In this document: positions 19,068 through 28,599 of the stretch, piece after piece | How positions within the stretch are numbered: the first letter of the stretch is position 1 | Layout of the letters: each line of letters begins with the position of its first letter | DNA from: Stenotrophomonas lactitubi | GTDB lineage: Bacteria > Pseudomonadota > Gammaproteobacteria > Xanthomonadales > Xanthomonadaceae | Reading direction: 5' to 3' | Assembly: GCF_002803515.1 (NCBI RefSeq) | Contig: NZ_PHQX01000002.1 | Coordinates: forward strand, 62,001 to 126,000 | Length of the DNA stretch: 64,000 bases | Made by a program: the position numbers and the translations under genes | The notes under the pieces: model-generated | Seen by the model: the letters and a program-made list of their open reading frames with translations, nothing else | Told to the model about the DNA's origin: nothing | Databases searched by the model: none

Positions 19068-21275
19068 ATGCCAGCACTGACGCTTGCCCTGATGGGGCTG
19101 AACGCTATTGTCTCTGTCAATACATATGAGTACGACGAACTGGGACGTGTGATTGTCGAACGCGGAAACGGCGTGCAGAACGTGCGCTATGCCTATGACG
19201 CTGAAGGGCGCGTCACCCAGGTCACCGATTCGCAGAATCGGGTTACCCGGATGAACTACGACCCGCGTGGGCGCCTGATCCAATCAATCGACGCTGCCGG
19301 GGGCACGACCCAGATCGCCTACGATCTTGCAGATCGTCCGATCCAGGTGAGCGATCCGCGAAAACTAGTCACCACCTATGAATTCGATGGCTTCGGCCAG
19401 ATGTGGAAGCAGGTGAGCCCGGATACGGGAACGACGCAGCATCAGTATGATGCTGCTGGTTTGCGGACCGCGACGACGCGTGCAGATGGCAGCGTCGTTT
19501 CCTTCGGCTATGACGGCCTGGGACGAATGACTTCTGCGAGCGCCGAAGACCAGACGTTGGGCTACAGCTACGATTGGTGCGGTAATGGCAAGGGACTGTT
19601 GTGCGGCACCTCGGGGCCGGGAACAGCGACACATTTCGCCTACACGCCGAACGGCGAACTGCAGATACGCCGCGACTTCACAGATCTGTCTGGTCAGAAG
19701 ACGGATCACAGCACGACGTATGGCTACGATAGCATCAATCGCCTGAGCCAGATCACCTATCCCAATGGTGACAAGGCGACCTACACCTATGGTTCCCAGG
19801 GAAAGCCAAGCGCGTTGATGGCAACCGTCGACGGTACTCAGCGCTCAATCATCTCGCAGGCCAACTGGAAGGTCACCGGAGCGCATGAGCAGCTGGCCTA
19901 TGGCAATGGCCTCGTCCGTGGCTATAACCACGATCAGGAGGGACGGCTGACGGCAATGTCGGTCTGGGGACCCAACAGCAGCAAGGTCAGCTATTGGGAC
20001 TACCAGTACAGTGGCGATGGAGAAATCACCGCCATCGTCGACGCTGTCGACCCGAACATGACCCAGATGATCGGTTATGACTCGCTGAGTCGCCTGACCC
20101 AGCTGACACGCTTTGGCGTCACCAACACGCTTTCCTACGACGCCGGCGGCAATCACGACCGCTATCAGGCCGGCAATCAGTTGACCCAGTACAGCATCGA
20201 CCCGGGGAGCAATCGGGTGCTGAACTACACCAACCAGGACGGCAGCCGCCAGTACCAGTACGACGCACTGGGAAATCGTATCAGCGAGACTGCGGGCAGC
20301 CGGATCAGCACCTTCGAGTACGACGCCTTCAATCGCATGAGCCGCAGCAACATCGGAGGCGCAACGACCGACTACGTGCTGAATGCGCAGGGACAGCGCG
20401 TTGCGAAGATCAACCAGAGCACCAACAGCCGCTACTTCTACGCCGGTCAGAACCAGCTCATGACCGAGCTGAACAACGGCGTGTGGACCAACTACTTCTG
20501 GTTCGAAGGTGAACTGGTGGGGCTGGCGCGCAGTGGTCAGCACAATTACGTGCATACCGATCATCTCGGACGCCCGGAGTTCGTGACCAGCCCGGACCAG
20601 CACACTGTCTGGAAGGCATACAACTACGCCTATGGGCGCAGCGTGCAGAAGGATGAAATCGGTGGGTTGAACATTGGCTTCCCGGGCCAGTACTACGATG
20701 CAGAAAGCGGGCTTTGGTACAACGGCTTCCGTGACTATGACGCAAGCATTGGCCGGTATGTGCAGAGTGATCCGATCGGGTTGGTCGGAGGAACCAATAC
20801 GTACGCCTATGTTGGCGGCAACCCAATCAATTCGGTTGACCCCCTCGGGCTTCAGGCTCGCGCACTGCGTCCGACCTACTATCCAGGCAACTACGCCACA
20901 GGTGGTTCTGAAGAGTACGGTGGTCCTCGATTGGATGCTGGGAGTTTTGGCATCTTCGGAACTATCGTGCTTGTTTCTCCTTCACTCCCTCAGCTTGCGA
21001 GAGCGCTCTACAACAAGCCACCAGCCGACGCAACAGATCCCAACGGTGCGAAGGCTCCGGGTCTCCCTGGCGAGGTTGAGGGATACTGTGCACCCAAGAA
21101 GGGGCCTCAGTGGGTTAAGAGCCCGAATGGCAGAGGGAGTGGATGGCTCGACAAATCCGGAGATGTTTGGGTTCCCTCTGGCCAAGGAGGGGGTGCCCAT
21201 GGTGGACCTCATTGGGACGTTCAATCCCCCAATGGGGACTACATCAATGTCTACCCTGGTGGAAGAAGGCGCTGA
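19068..21275 (+). CDS. Rhs core and C-terminal toxin, second part of the split polymorphic toxin
   Basis: The 735-residue protein begins MPALTLALMGLNAIVS after its own ribosome-binding site (AAAGGA, 8 bases before ATG) and continues the YD-repeat shell (YEYDELGRVIVERG). It ends the shell with the Rhs core motif (RYVQSDPIGLVGGTNTYAY) and the variable-region boundary DPLGL near residue 593. The tip of about 140 residues ends KSPNGRGSGWLDKSGDVWVP, then AHGGPHWDVQSPNGDYINVYPGG. This resembles a known polymorphic-toxin C-terminal family with a conserved HGGPHWD motif (I believe type 37, from memory), with His residues likely catalytic. No clear signal peptide is present, so export depends on the upstream half or an unknown route. 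Confidence 0.8.
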   Translation: MPALTLALMGLNAIVSVNTYEYDELGRVIVERGNGVQNVRYAYDAEGRVTQVTDSQNRVTRMNYDPRGRLIQSIDAAGGTTQIAYDLADRPIQVSDPRKLVTTYEFDGFGQMWKQVSPDTGTTQHQYDAAGLRTATTRADGSVVSFGYDGLGRMTSASAEDQTLGYSYDWCGNGKGLLCGTSGPGTATHFAYTPNGELQIRRDFTDLSGQKTDHSTTYGYDSINRLSQITYPNGDKATYTYGSQGKPSALMATVDGTQRSIISQANWKVTGAHEQLAYGNGLVRGYNHDQEGRLTAMSVWGPNSSKVSYWDYQYSGDGEITAIVDAVDPNMTQMIGYDSLSRLTQLTRFGVTNTLSYDAGGNHDRYQAGNQLTQYSIDPGSNRVLNYTNQDGSRQYQYDALGNRISETAGSRISTFEYDAFNRMSRSNIGGATTDYVLNAQGQRVAKINQSTNSRYFYAGQNQLMTELNNGVWTNYFWFEGELVGLARSGQHNYVHTDHLGRPEFVTSPDQHTVWKAYNYAYGRSVQKDEIGGLNIGFPGQYYDAESGLWYNGFRDYDASIGRYVQSDPIGLVGGTNTYAYVGGNPINSVDPLGLQARALRPTYYPGNYATGGSEEYGGPRLDAGSFGIFGTIVLVSPSLPQLARALYNKPPADATDPNGAKAPGLPGEVEGYCAPKKGPQWVKSPNGRGSGWLDKSGDVWVPSGQGGGAHGGPHWDVQSPNGDYINVYPGGRRR

Positions 21276-21279
21276 TTCT

Positions 21280-21576
21280 ATGCTGAAGCTGGAAATTGAA
21301 TCCTTGAGGTTCTATTCACGACTGGACGAGGATGCGTTCTTCTCCAGGTTGAGTAAAACATCGGGCGTGGTGTCTGTTGAGGGCTTTCTCAGAACGATCA
21401 ACGTCTCTGTTGATCCGTCGGCTGTGGATGAGGACGGTATGAGAGAGCTGATTTCGCTGTTCCAACGCTATGGAATCGATATGCACCAGTTGCGGGAGCT
21501 CGAGACGAAAGAGTTCAGCACTTGGATGCGGAACAGATCCGCCTACTGGTTCAAGTCGATGTATCCGGACCAGTGA
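21280..21576 (+). CDS. Probable immunity protein of the Rhs toxin
   Basis: The 98-residue acidic protein starts 4 bases after the toxin stop, with GAAGAAGG (21261-21268) as ribosome-binding site 11 bases before the ATG. A GTG at 21259, inside the toxin end, could be an alternative start. There is no signal peptide or membrane segment, so it acts in the cytosol. The sequence is mixed alpha/beta with no family I recognise. Its position directly behind a polymorphic toxin tip is the standard place for the cognate immunity gene, and that position is the only basis for the call. Confidence 0.7.
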   Translation: MLKLEIESLRFYSRLDEDAFFSRLSKTSGVVSVEGFLRTINVSVDPSAVDEDGMRELISLFQRYGIDMHQLRELETKEFSTWMRNRSAYWFKSMYPDQ

Positions 21577-21585
21577 GCACGTGAC

Positions 21586-21768
21586 CTGAAGATCATCTAC
21601 TGGCTGCGCATCGCGTTCCTGTGGATGCTTCCATTGAACGTTCTGCTGCTGACGGCCGGCAAGCTGATGTCGGGCGACGCGCTTGGAGAAGAAGAGCTCG
21701 TTGGCTTCGGTGTGGCGGTGTTCGGCGCTTTGGCGGGCGGGATTCTCTATCGCCGCCGCCCTCGATAG
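21586..21768 (+). pseudogene. Small membrane-protein ORF, possibly a degraded or CTG-started gene
   Basis: Directly after the immunity stop, the same frame reads LKIIYWLRIAFLWMLPLNVLLLTAGKL-type sequence and continues to a TAG at 21766. The product would have two hydrophobic helices and an acidic loop. The natural start appears to be the CTG at 21586, because CTG-AAG-ATC-ATC looks like a one-base change from an ATG start. The first in-frame ATG (21625) would cut the first helix in half. It could be a remnant of an orphan cargo or immunity gene, or a real gene using CTG. Confidence 0.4.
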
Positions 21769-21823
21769 CGTCGAGCTTGCTCGACGGAACCTGGAGCGAA
21801 GTCGAGCAAGCTCGACTCTACGA
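21763..21823. repeat. SMAG/REP inverted dimer (GTCGAGC type)
   Basis: GATAGCGTCGAGCTTGCTCGAC (21764-21785) faces GTCGAGCAAGCTCGACTCTACG (21801-21822) in inverted orientation. Each half is itself a GTCGAGC-hairpin. The TAG of the left unit is the stop codon of the small membrane-protein ORF. It probably also ends transcription of the Rhs cluster and of the convergent oxygenase gene. Confidence 0.8.
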
Positions 21824-21828
21824 GGACG

Positions 21829-22536
21829 CTACCCCCCAAACAACTTCTGCGCACTCTGGAACAAAATCCAGCTGGTGGCGATGAATTTGTCGCCGCCCTG
21901 CGGGCGGTTGCCGCGATGGGTATGGGTGAACGCCGTCGGTGCGATCAACAGGCTGCCGGTGCGCGGCGCGATCTTCCGGCCCTGGAACAGGAACTCGGTT
22001 TCGCCTTCTTCGAAGTCGTCGTTGAGGTACAGCGTCCACAGCAGGTGGCGGTGCAGCGTGTCGGCCTGCGCATCCTTCGGGTACAGCTCGCAGTGCCAGT
22101 ACGGGTAGCCGCCCTCGCCCGCTGCGTACCACTGCAGGTTGATCGCGCCCGGGCGCAGGCAGGTGCGCGCCAGATCCGCAAGCTGCTCCGGTGCCATGTC
22201 GGGAAAATCCTCGGCCGACAGACGTCGCGGCTGGCCGTTGCTGTCCTGGATCTGCAACATCAGCGGCGCGATCAATGCCTGTGGATAACGGCGTAGATAA
22301 GTCTGCAGACCGGCAAAAACCGCCTGCTGCAGCTGCTGGTCGACATCCTGCCATCCGTCCAGGCCGCTGATCCGCAGATCCTTGCTGTGCTTGAGTTCCG
22401 GGAACACGCCGCTGCCCACTGCACCGGGTTTCAGGCCCTGACTTGCACGCATGCGGGCGACGATCGCAGCGCACACGTCGCTGGGGACGGCGTTGTGGAT
22501 GACCTCGATGAAATCGACAGGGCCCGGCTCGTGCAT
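21829..22536 (-). CDS. 2OG-Fe(II) oxygenase family protein
   Basis: The 235-residue cytosolic protein has a double-stranded beta-helix profile in its C-terminal half. WHCELYPKD near residue 150 and FTHTHRGN near residue 209 probably supply the iron-binding triad, and RGNRPQGGDKFIATSWI is the 2-oxoglutarate-binding end. Iron- and 2-oxoglutarate-dependent hydroxylation is therefore likely, but the substrate is not evident. It is transcribed towards the Rhs cluster and separated from it by a REP dimer. Nothing suggests an operon with fbp, which lies 108 bases upstream on the same strand. Confidence 0.75.
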   Translation of the reverse strand: MHEPGPVDFIEVIHNAVPSDVCAAIVARMRASQGLKPGAVGSGVFPELKHSKDLRISGLDGWQDVDQQLQQAVFAGLQTYLRRYPQALIAPLMLQIQDSNGQPRRLSAEDFPDMAPEQLADLARTCLRPGAINLQWYAAGEGGYPYWHCELYPKDAQADTLHRHLLWTLYLNDDFEEGETEFLFQGRKIAPRTGSLLIAPTAFTHTHRGNRPQGGDKFIATSWILFQSAQKLFGG

Positions 22537-22644
22537 GCGTGCATTCCTTCGACGGCAAGGGCTTGATGGTGCCGTTTGCAGCCGCTGCTGTCACCCTGCG
22601 GTCATGTCATCAATCTGCCATGACCGCTGTAGGGATGGCCGCTG

Positions 22645-23661
22645 TCAGACGCTCTTCGCGTCATGCTCCTGGTGATAACGCACGGCCTCGGCGACCTCTT
22701 CGCGCGAACCGAGGAACACCGGCACGCGTTGGTGCAGCTGGTCGGGTTGCAGGTCGATGATGCGTTCGCGACCAGTCCAGGCCGTACCGCCCGCCTGCTC
22801 CACCAGCAGCCCCATCGGGTTGGCTTCGTACATCAGGCGCAGCTTGCCGGCCTTGCCCGGTTCCTTCTTGTCCCACGGGTAGATGAAGATGCCGCCGCGG
22901 GTCAGGATGCGATGCACGTCGGCGACCATGCTGGCGATCCAGCGCATGTTGAAGTTCTTGCCGCGCGGGCCTTCCTTGCCGGCCAGCAGATCTTCCACAT
23001 AGGCCTGCATCGGCGCTTCCCAGTGGCGCTGGTTGGACATGTTAATGGCGAACTCCTGGGTGGCCGCCGGGATCTGCATGTTCTCGGTGGTCAGCAGGAA
23101 CTCGCCGGTTTCGCGGTCGAGGGTGAAGGCGTGGGTACCGTGGCCGACGGTCAGCACCAGCTGCGTGCTGGGACCGTAGATGCAGTAGCCGGCGGCGATC
23201 TGCTTGCTGCCCGGCTGCAGGAAGGCGTCATCGCCAGGCAGTTCGACGTTGGTCGGGCAACGCAGCACCGAGAAGATGGTGCCGACGGAGACGTTGACGT
23301 CGATGTTGGAGCTGCCATCGAGGGGATCGAACAGCAGCAGGAAATCGCCGCGCGGGTAGATGTCCGGCACCGGCTGGCTGTGGTCCATTTCCTCCGATGC
23401 GCAGGCAGCGAGGTGACCGCCCCAGGCGTTGGCTTCCAGCAGGATCTCGTTGCTGATGACATCCAGCTTCTTCTGCGCTTCGCCCTGCACGTTGCCGGTG
23501 CCGGCTTCGCCGAGCACGCCACCGAGGGCGCCCTTGCTGACGGCGATGGAGATGCTGGTGCAGGCGCGGGCGACGACCGCGATCAGCTGGCGCAGGTCGG
23601 CGTTGATGCGGCCGGCGTGCTGCTGCTGGATCAGGAAGCGGGTCAACGAGGTACGGGACAT
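22645..23661 (-). CDS. fbp: Class 1 fructose-1,6-bisphosphatase
   Basis: The enzyme hydrolyses fructose 1,6-bisphosphate to fructose 6-phosphate in gluconeogenesis. From the ATG at 23661 it has 338 residues ([14 protein letters not shown]...), the usual length. The metal-binding motif [12 protein letters not shown] lies near residue 118, and [17 protein letters not shown] near residue 248 is characteristic of class 1. The open frame runs another 200 codons upstream through a palindromic repeat, but that part has no family similarity. Gluconeogenesis matters here because the 3-carbon products of the uronate pathway in this window would feed it. Confidence 0.95.
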   Translation of the reverse strand: MSRTSLTRFLIQQQHAGRINADLRQLIAVVARACTSISIAVSKGALGGVLGEAGTGNVQGEAQKKLDVISNEILLEANAWGGHLAACASEEMDHSQPVPDIYPRGDFLLLFDPLDGSSNIDVNVSVGTIFSVLRCPTNVELPGDDAFLQPGSKQIAAGYCIYGPSTQLVLTVGHGTHAFTLDRETGEFLLTTENMQIPAATQEFAINMSNQRHWEAPMQAYVEDLLAGKEGPRGKNFNMRWIASMVADVHRILTRGGIFIYPWDKKEPGKAGKLRLMYEANPMGLLVEQAGGTAWTGRERIIDLQPDQLHQRVPVFLGSREEVAEAVRYHQEHDAKSV

Positions 23662-23785
23662 GGGCGGGCAGGTCTCGGCAACGGGGAAACGACTATTGTC
23701 GCTGGTCTGACTTGCGCGTGGGTGAGCGGGGAGGGCGTAATCGTTTCCAGATGCGTTGCGCTGTGTGGCGCTTCCCTTTCGTCGA

Positions 23786-23896
23786 GGCACGCAGGAGGGG
23801 GAGACAATGCAGGACACGCTGCAAGTACGTCCATGTAAGCTCGATGGCGCCATCCATGGCGCCAACGGTCCTGCATTGCCTCCCCCTCCCGCGTGC
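23786..23896. repeat. Long imperfect palindrome between fbp and the aminotransferase
   Basis: The arm at 23786-23814 (GCACGCAGGAGGGGGAGACA...) pairs with 23868-23896 at 27 of 29 positions. The 53-base loop contains a smaller palindrome, TGGCGCCATCCATGGCGCCA. It is not a simple terminator, since no T-run follows. It is the main content of the 332-base gap at 23662-23993 and probably a dispersed repeat unit or folded RNA element upstream of fbp. Confidence 0.75.
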
Positions 23897-23940
23897 TTCA
23901 GGGTTGGCTGCGCGCGCGGAGGGTGTGGCAAGGCAGGAGC

Positions 23941-23974
23941 AAAAACAAAGGCGCCTTGCGGCGCCTTTGTTTTC
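23941..23974 (-). terminator. Rho-independent terminator of the aminotransferase gene
   Basis: ACAAAGGCGCC (23945-23955) pairs with GGCGCCTTTGT (23960-23970) around TTGC, 20 bases after the stop of the minus-strand gene. A-runs and T-runs flank both sides, so it may work in both directions. Confidence 0.85.
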
Positions 23975-23993
23975 AAACCACTGGAGTGGTGCT

Positions 23994-25196
23994 TCAGCCC
24001 TTGGCGACGGTGGCCACGGCCTTGGCGACGTATTCCAGGTTGTTCTGGTTCAGCGCGGCCACGCAGATGCGGCCGGTGCCGACGGCGTAGATGCCGAACT
24101 CGTCGCGCAGGCGCTCGACCTGTTCGCGGCTCAGGCCGGAGTACGAGAACATGCCGGCCTGCTCGTTGATGAAACCGAACTGCGGGGCACCGGCGGCGGC
24201 CAGCTTCTCGACCAGGCCCTGGCGCAGGGCGTGGATGCGCTCGCGCATCTCGGTCAGTTCCTGCTCCCACATCGCGCGCAGTTCCGGGTTGGTCAGCACG
24301 CCGGCAACCAGTGCAGCACCGTGCGTGGACGGGCTGGAGTAGATCGTGCGGATCACGCGCTTGACCTGCGACTGCACGGCCTTGGCGTCAGCGGCGGTCG
24401 GCGCCACCATCGACAGCGCACCCACGCGCTCGCCATACAGCGAGAACGACTTGGAGTACGAGTTGGCGACGATGAAGCTGTCGATGCCGGCCTCGGCGAT
24501 GATGCGCACCGCGGCGCCGTCCTGCTCGATGCCCTTGTCGAAGCCCTGGTAGGCCATGTCGATGAAGGGGAACAGCTGGCGGTCCTTCAGCAGCTGCGCG
24601 ACCTGCTTCCACTGGCTGACGGTGAGGTCGGCGCCGGTGGGGTTGTGGCAGCAGGCATGCAGCAGCACCACGGTGCCCGCTTCCAGCTTGCCCAGGTCGG
24701 CCAGCAGGCCGTCGAAGTTCACGCCATGGGTGGCCGGGTCGAAGTAGGTGTAATCGACCACCTCGAAACCAGCGGCGCTGAACACGGCGCGGTGGTTTTC
24801 CCAGCTCGGGTTGCTCAGCGCGACGGTGGCGTGCGGCAGCAGCTTTTTCAGCACGTCGGCGCCGACGCGCAGCGCACCGCTGCCACCGACGGTCTGTGCG
24901 GTGGTGACGCGGCCGGCGGCCAGCAGCGGCGAATCCTTGCCGAACACCAGCTCACGGGTAGCCTGGGTGTACGCCGGCAGGCCATCGATCGGCAGGTAGC
25001 CGCGCGGTTTGGCTTCGTTGGCGAGCTGCTGCTCGATCTGCTTGACGGCGCGCAGCAGCGGAATGCGGCCGCTCTCGTCGTAGTAGATGCCCACACCCAG
25101 GTTGACCTTGGTCGGGCGGCTGTCGGCGTTGTACGCCTCGGTCAGGCCCAGGATCGGGTCGCCTGGGACCAGTTCCACGTTTGCAAAGAAGGACAC
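23994..25196 (-). CDS. Class I aromatic/aspartate aminotransferase
   Basis: This PLP enzyme exchanges amino groups between aspartate or aromatic amino acids and 2-oxoglutarate. From a GTG at 25196 the protein has 400 residues ([21 protein letters not shown]...), matching AspC/TyrB proteins (about 397). The PLP lysine is in [16 protein letters not shown] near residue 255. [11 protein letters not shown] near residue 187 and SYSKSF are family hallmarks. The frame is open a further 29 codons upstream, but those residues are not family-like. AspC- and TyrB-type members cannot be separated by eye. It has its own terminator and stands apart from fbp. Confidence 0.88.
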   Translation of the reverse strand: MSFFANVELVPGDPILGLTEAYNADSRPTKVNLGVGIYYDESGRIPLLRAVKQIEQQLANEAKPRGYLPIDGLPAYTQATRELVFGKDSPLLAAGRVTTAQTVGGSGALRVGADVLKKLLPHATVALSNPSWENHRAVFSAAGFEVVDYTYFDPATHGVNFDGLLADLGKLEAGTVVLLHACCHNPTGADLTVSQWKQVAQLLKDRQLFPFIDMAYQGFDKGIEQDGAAVRIIAEAGIDSFIVANSYSKSFSLYGERVGALSMVAPTAADAKAVQSQVKRVIRTIYSSPSTHGAALVAGVLTNPELRAMWEQELTEMRERIHALRQGLVEKLAAAGAPQFGFINEQAGMFSYSGLSREQVERLRDEFGIYAVGTGRICVAALNQNNLEYVAKAVATVAKG

Positions 25197-25367
25197 GGCG
25201 GTACTCGTTCGGTAGACGGAAAGGGGGAGGAATTGCGCCACGCGGCTTGCGGCCTGTCGGCCGAAACCGACCCATCGTAACAAAGCCTGCCGGGGCTGGC
25301 CGCCGCCATCGTCATCCGCCTGCCCGTACCATGGCGTGCGTTGCCGCCCGATCCATCAACCTGAATC

Positions 25368-27482
25368 ATGAATCCCGCCGCACGACGTCATTGCCTGCCG
25401 CTGTCCGCCCTGCTGCTGTCGCCTTTGGCGGTGGGGGCCGAGCCCTCGCCCACCGCGCTGCCGGCTGTGCAGGTGCAGGCCGCGCGGGTGCCAGGCGTGG
25501 ATCCCTTCGCCCTGCCCGCCAGCCTGGATACGGTGTGGATCGATGCTGACCGTGCCGGCCCCAACGCGCAGCTGTCCGAGGCGCTGGGCGGGGTGCCGGG
25601 CCTCCTGGCCCGCGACCGGCAGAACTTCGCGCAGGACACCCAGCTGTCGATCCGAGGCTTCGGCGCACGCTCGACCTTCGGCGTGCGCGGGGTGCGTGTG
25701 CTGATCGACGGCGTACCGGCGACCATGCCCGATGGGCAGGGCCAGCTGTCGCACGCCAGCCTGCTCGGTGCCGAGCGCATCGAGGTGCTGCGCGGGCCGT
25801 TCTCGGCCCTGTACGGCAACTCGTCCGGGGGCGTACTGCAGGTGTGGAGTGCGCAGGGCCAGGCCGGTGACCCTTGGCGGCTGCGCGTGAATGCCGGTGC
25901 CGACAACACGCTCAGCGTCGGCGCGCAGCTGCGCGGGGCCGGCAAGAGCATCGACTACAACGTGGCCGCCAACCATTTCAGCACCGATGGTTGGCGTGAC
26001 CACAGCCGTGCGCGCCGCGAGTCGTTGAACGCGCGGCTGGGCACCGAGTTCGCTGGCGGCCGCCTGGAACTGCTGCTCAACGCGCTGCACGCGCCCAACG
26101 CGCAGGACCCGCTGGGACTGAGCCGCGCGCAGGTGGCGGCCGACCCGCGTCAGGCGACGGCGGTGGCCCACCAGTACAACACCCGCAAATCGGTGCGCCA
26201 GCAGCAGGCCGGCCTGCGTTGGACGCGGGAAGCCGGCGCGCAGCGCTGGCAGCTGATGGGCTATGCCGGGCAGCGCGCGGTGACCCAGTACCTGCCGATT
26301 CCGCCAGGACCGCAGGCCAACCCATTGCATGCCGGTGGCGTGATCGACCTGGATGGCGGCTATGGCGGGCTGGACGCACGCTGGGGCTGGAACGGCGATC
26401 TGTGGGGCCGCCCGCTGGATCTGGTGGTGGGCGTGAATGCCGATCGTCAGCGCCAGCACCGCACTGGCTACGAGAACTTCATCGGCACCTCCCTGGGCGT
26501 GCGCGGGCGCCTGCGCCGCGACCAGATCGACATCGTGCAGAACGTGGACCAGTTCGCCCAGGCGTGGTGGCAATGGAGCCCGCGCTGGTCGCTGTTGGCC
26601 GGAGTGCGCCACAGCACGGTGCGCTTCGAATCGGATGATCGCTACATCGCCGGGCGCAACCCGGACGACAGCGGCCGCCGCCGCTACCAGGCCACCACGC
26701 CGGTGGCGGGAGTCAGCTTCGAGGCCAGCCCGCAGTGGCGCCTGCACGCGGCCGTGGGCCGTGGATTTGAAACCCCGACGTTCAATGAGCTGGGCTACCG
26801 CGCCGATGGCCAGGCCGGGCTGGCGCTGGATCTCGCGGCTGCCCGCAGCCGCAGCCTGGAAGTGGGCAGCAAGTGGCACGCACAGGATGGAAGGCAGCTC
26901 GATGTAAGCCTGTTCCGCGCAGATACAGACGATGAGCTGGCCGTTGCCAGCAATACCAACGGTCGCAGCACGTACCGCAACATCGGCCGTACCCGCCGCC
27001 AAGGTGTGGAGCTGCAGTACCGGCAACCGCTGGCCGAGCAGCTGGAGCTGCAGCTGGCCTGGACCTGGCTGCAGGCGCAGGTGCGCTCGCCCTACCTGGC
27101 CTGCGCGGCCAGCAACTGCGCAGTGCCCGATACCGTGGTTGCCGCCGGCAGCCGCCTGCCCGGCGTGCCCCGGCAGCAGGCGTATGCGCGCCTGCAGTGG
27201 TCGCCGGGGGACTGGCAGTGGGCGCTGGAAGCTGCCGCCAGCAGCGACGTGGTGGTGAACGACATCGCCACCGAGCGCGCGCCGGGATACGCGCTGCTGG
27301 ACCTGGAGGCCGGCCGCAGCTGGAGGCTGCAGGCCGGTGAGCTGCGTGCATTCGCGCGTATCGACAACGCGCTGGACCAGCGCTACATCGGCTCGGTGAT
27401 CGTGAACGACGGCAACGGCCGGTTCTTCGAACCGGGGCCGGACCGCCGCGCCAGCGTGGGGCTGCAGTGGTCATGGCGCTGA
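25368..27482 (+). CDS. TonB-dependent outer-membrane receptor
   Basis: The 704-residue protein has a signal peptide (LSALLLSPLAVGA, cleavage near residue 24) and a TonB-box-like segment (LPAVQVQAARV). A plug domain follows, with QLSIRGFGARSTFGVRGVRV and the conserved IEVLRGPFSALYGNSSGG near residue 138. The remainder is the 22-strand barrel, ending with an aromatic residue (LQWSWR). The type resembles siderophore or small-ligand receptors rather than the long carbohydrate receptors, but the ligand is unknown. It is energised by TonB-ExbBD encoded at 9.1-11.5 kb. A SMAG dimer begins 4 bases after its stop and likely acts as terminator. Confidence 0.88.
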   Translation: MNPAARRHCLPLSALLLSPLAVGAEPSPTALPAVQVQAARVPGVDPFALPASLDTVWIDADRAGPNAQLSEALGGVPGLLARDRQNFAQDTQLSIRGFGARSTFGVRGVRVLIDGVPATMPDGQGQLSHASLLGAERIEVLRGPFSALYGNSSGGVLQVWSAQGQAGDPWRLRVNAGADNTLSVGAQLRGAGKSIDYNVAANHFSTDGWRDHSRARRESLNARLGTEFAGGRLELLLNALHAPNAQDPLGLSRAQVAADPRQATAVAHQYNTRKSVRQQQAGLRWTREAGAQRWQLMGYAGQRAVTQYLPIPPGPQANPLHAGGVIDLDGGYGGLDARWGWNGDLWGRPLDLVVGVNADRQRQHRTGYENFIGTSLGVRGRLRRDQIDIVQNVDQFAQAWWQWSPRWSLLAGVRHSTVRFESDDRYIAGRNPDDSGRRRYQATTPVAGVSFEASPQWRLHAAVGRGFETPTFNELGYRADGQAGLALDLAAARSRSLEVGSKWHAQDGRQLDVSLFRADTDDELAVASNTNGRSTYRNIGRTRRQGVELQYRQPLAEQLELQLAWTWLQAQVRSPYLACAASNCAVPDTVVAAGSRLPGVPRQQAYARLQWSPGDWQWALEAAASSDVVVNDIATERAPGYALLDLEAGRSWRLQAGELRAFARIDNALDQRYIGSVIVNDGNGRFFEPGPDRRASVGLQWSWR

Positions 27483-27485
27483 AGC

Positions 27486-27556
27486 GGTAGTGCCGGCCGC
27501 TGGCCGGCAACGCTCCGTGCAGGGGATAAGGTTGCCGGCCAGCGGCCGGCACTACC
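27486..27556. repeat. SMAG inverted dimer (TGCCGGCCGCTGGCCGGCA type)
   Basis: A 26-bp arm starting GGTAGTGCCGGCCGCTGG (27486-27511) is perfectly inverted at 27531-27556, ending in CACTACC. The GTAG ends and internal palindrome fit Stenotrophomonas SMAG elements. The same unit recurs at 28451 and 32006. Confidence 0.92.
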
Positions 27557-27587
27557 CGTCAAACGGAGGCCCTGGCCGGCGTGGCGA

Positions 27588-28547
<960 letters not shown>

Positions 28548-28599
28548 TCACGGCGGCCGGCTGAAGCTGGCTACCCCTGCTGAAACCCAGGTGCGCATC

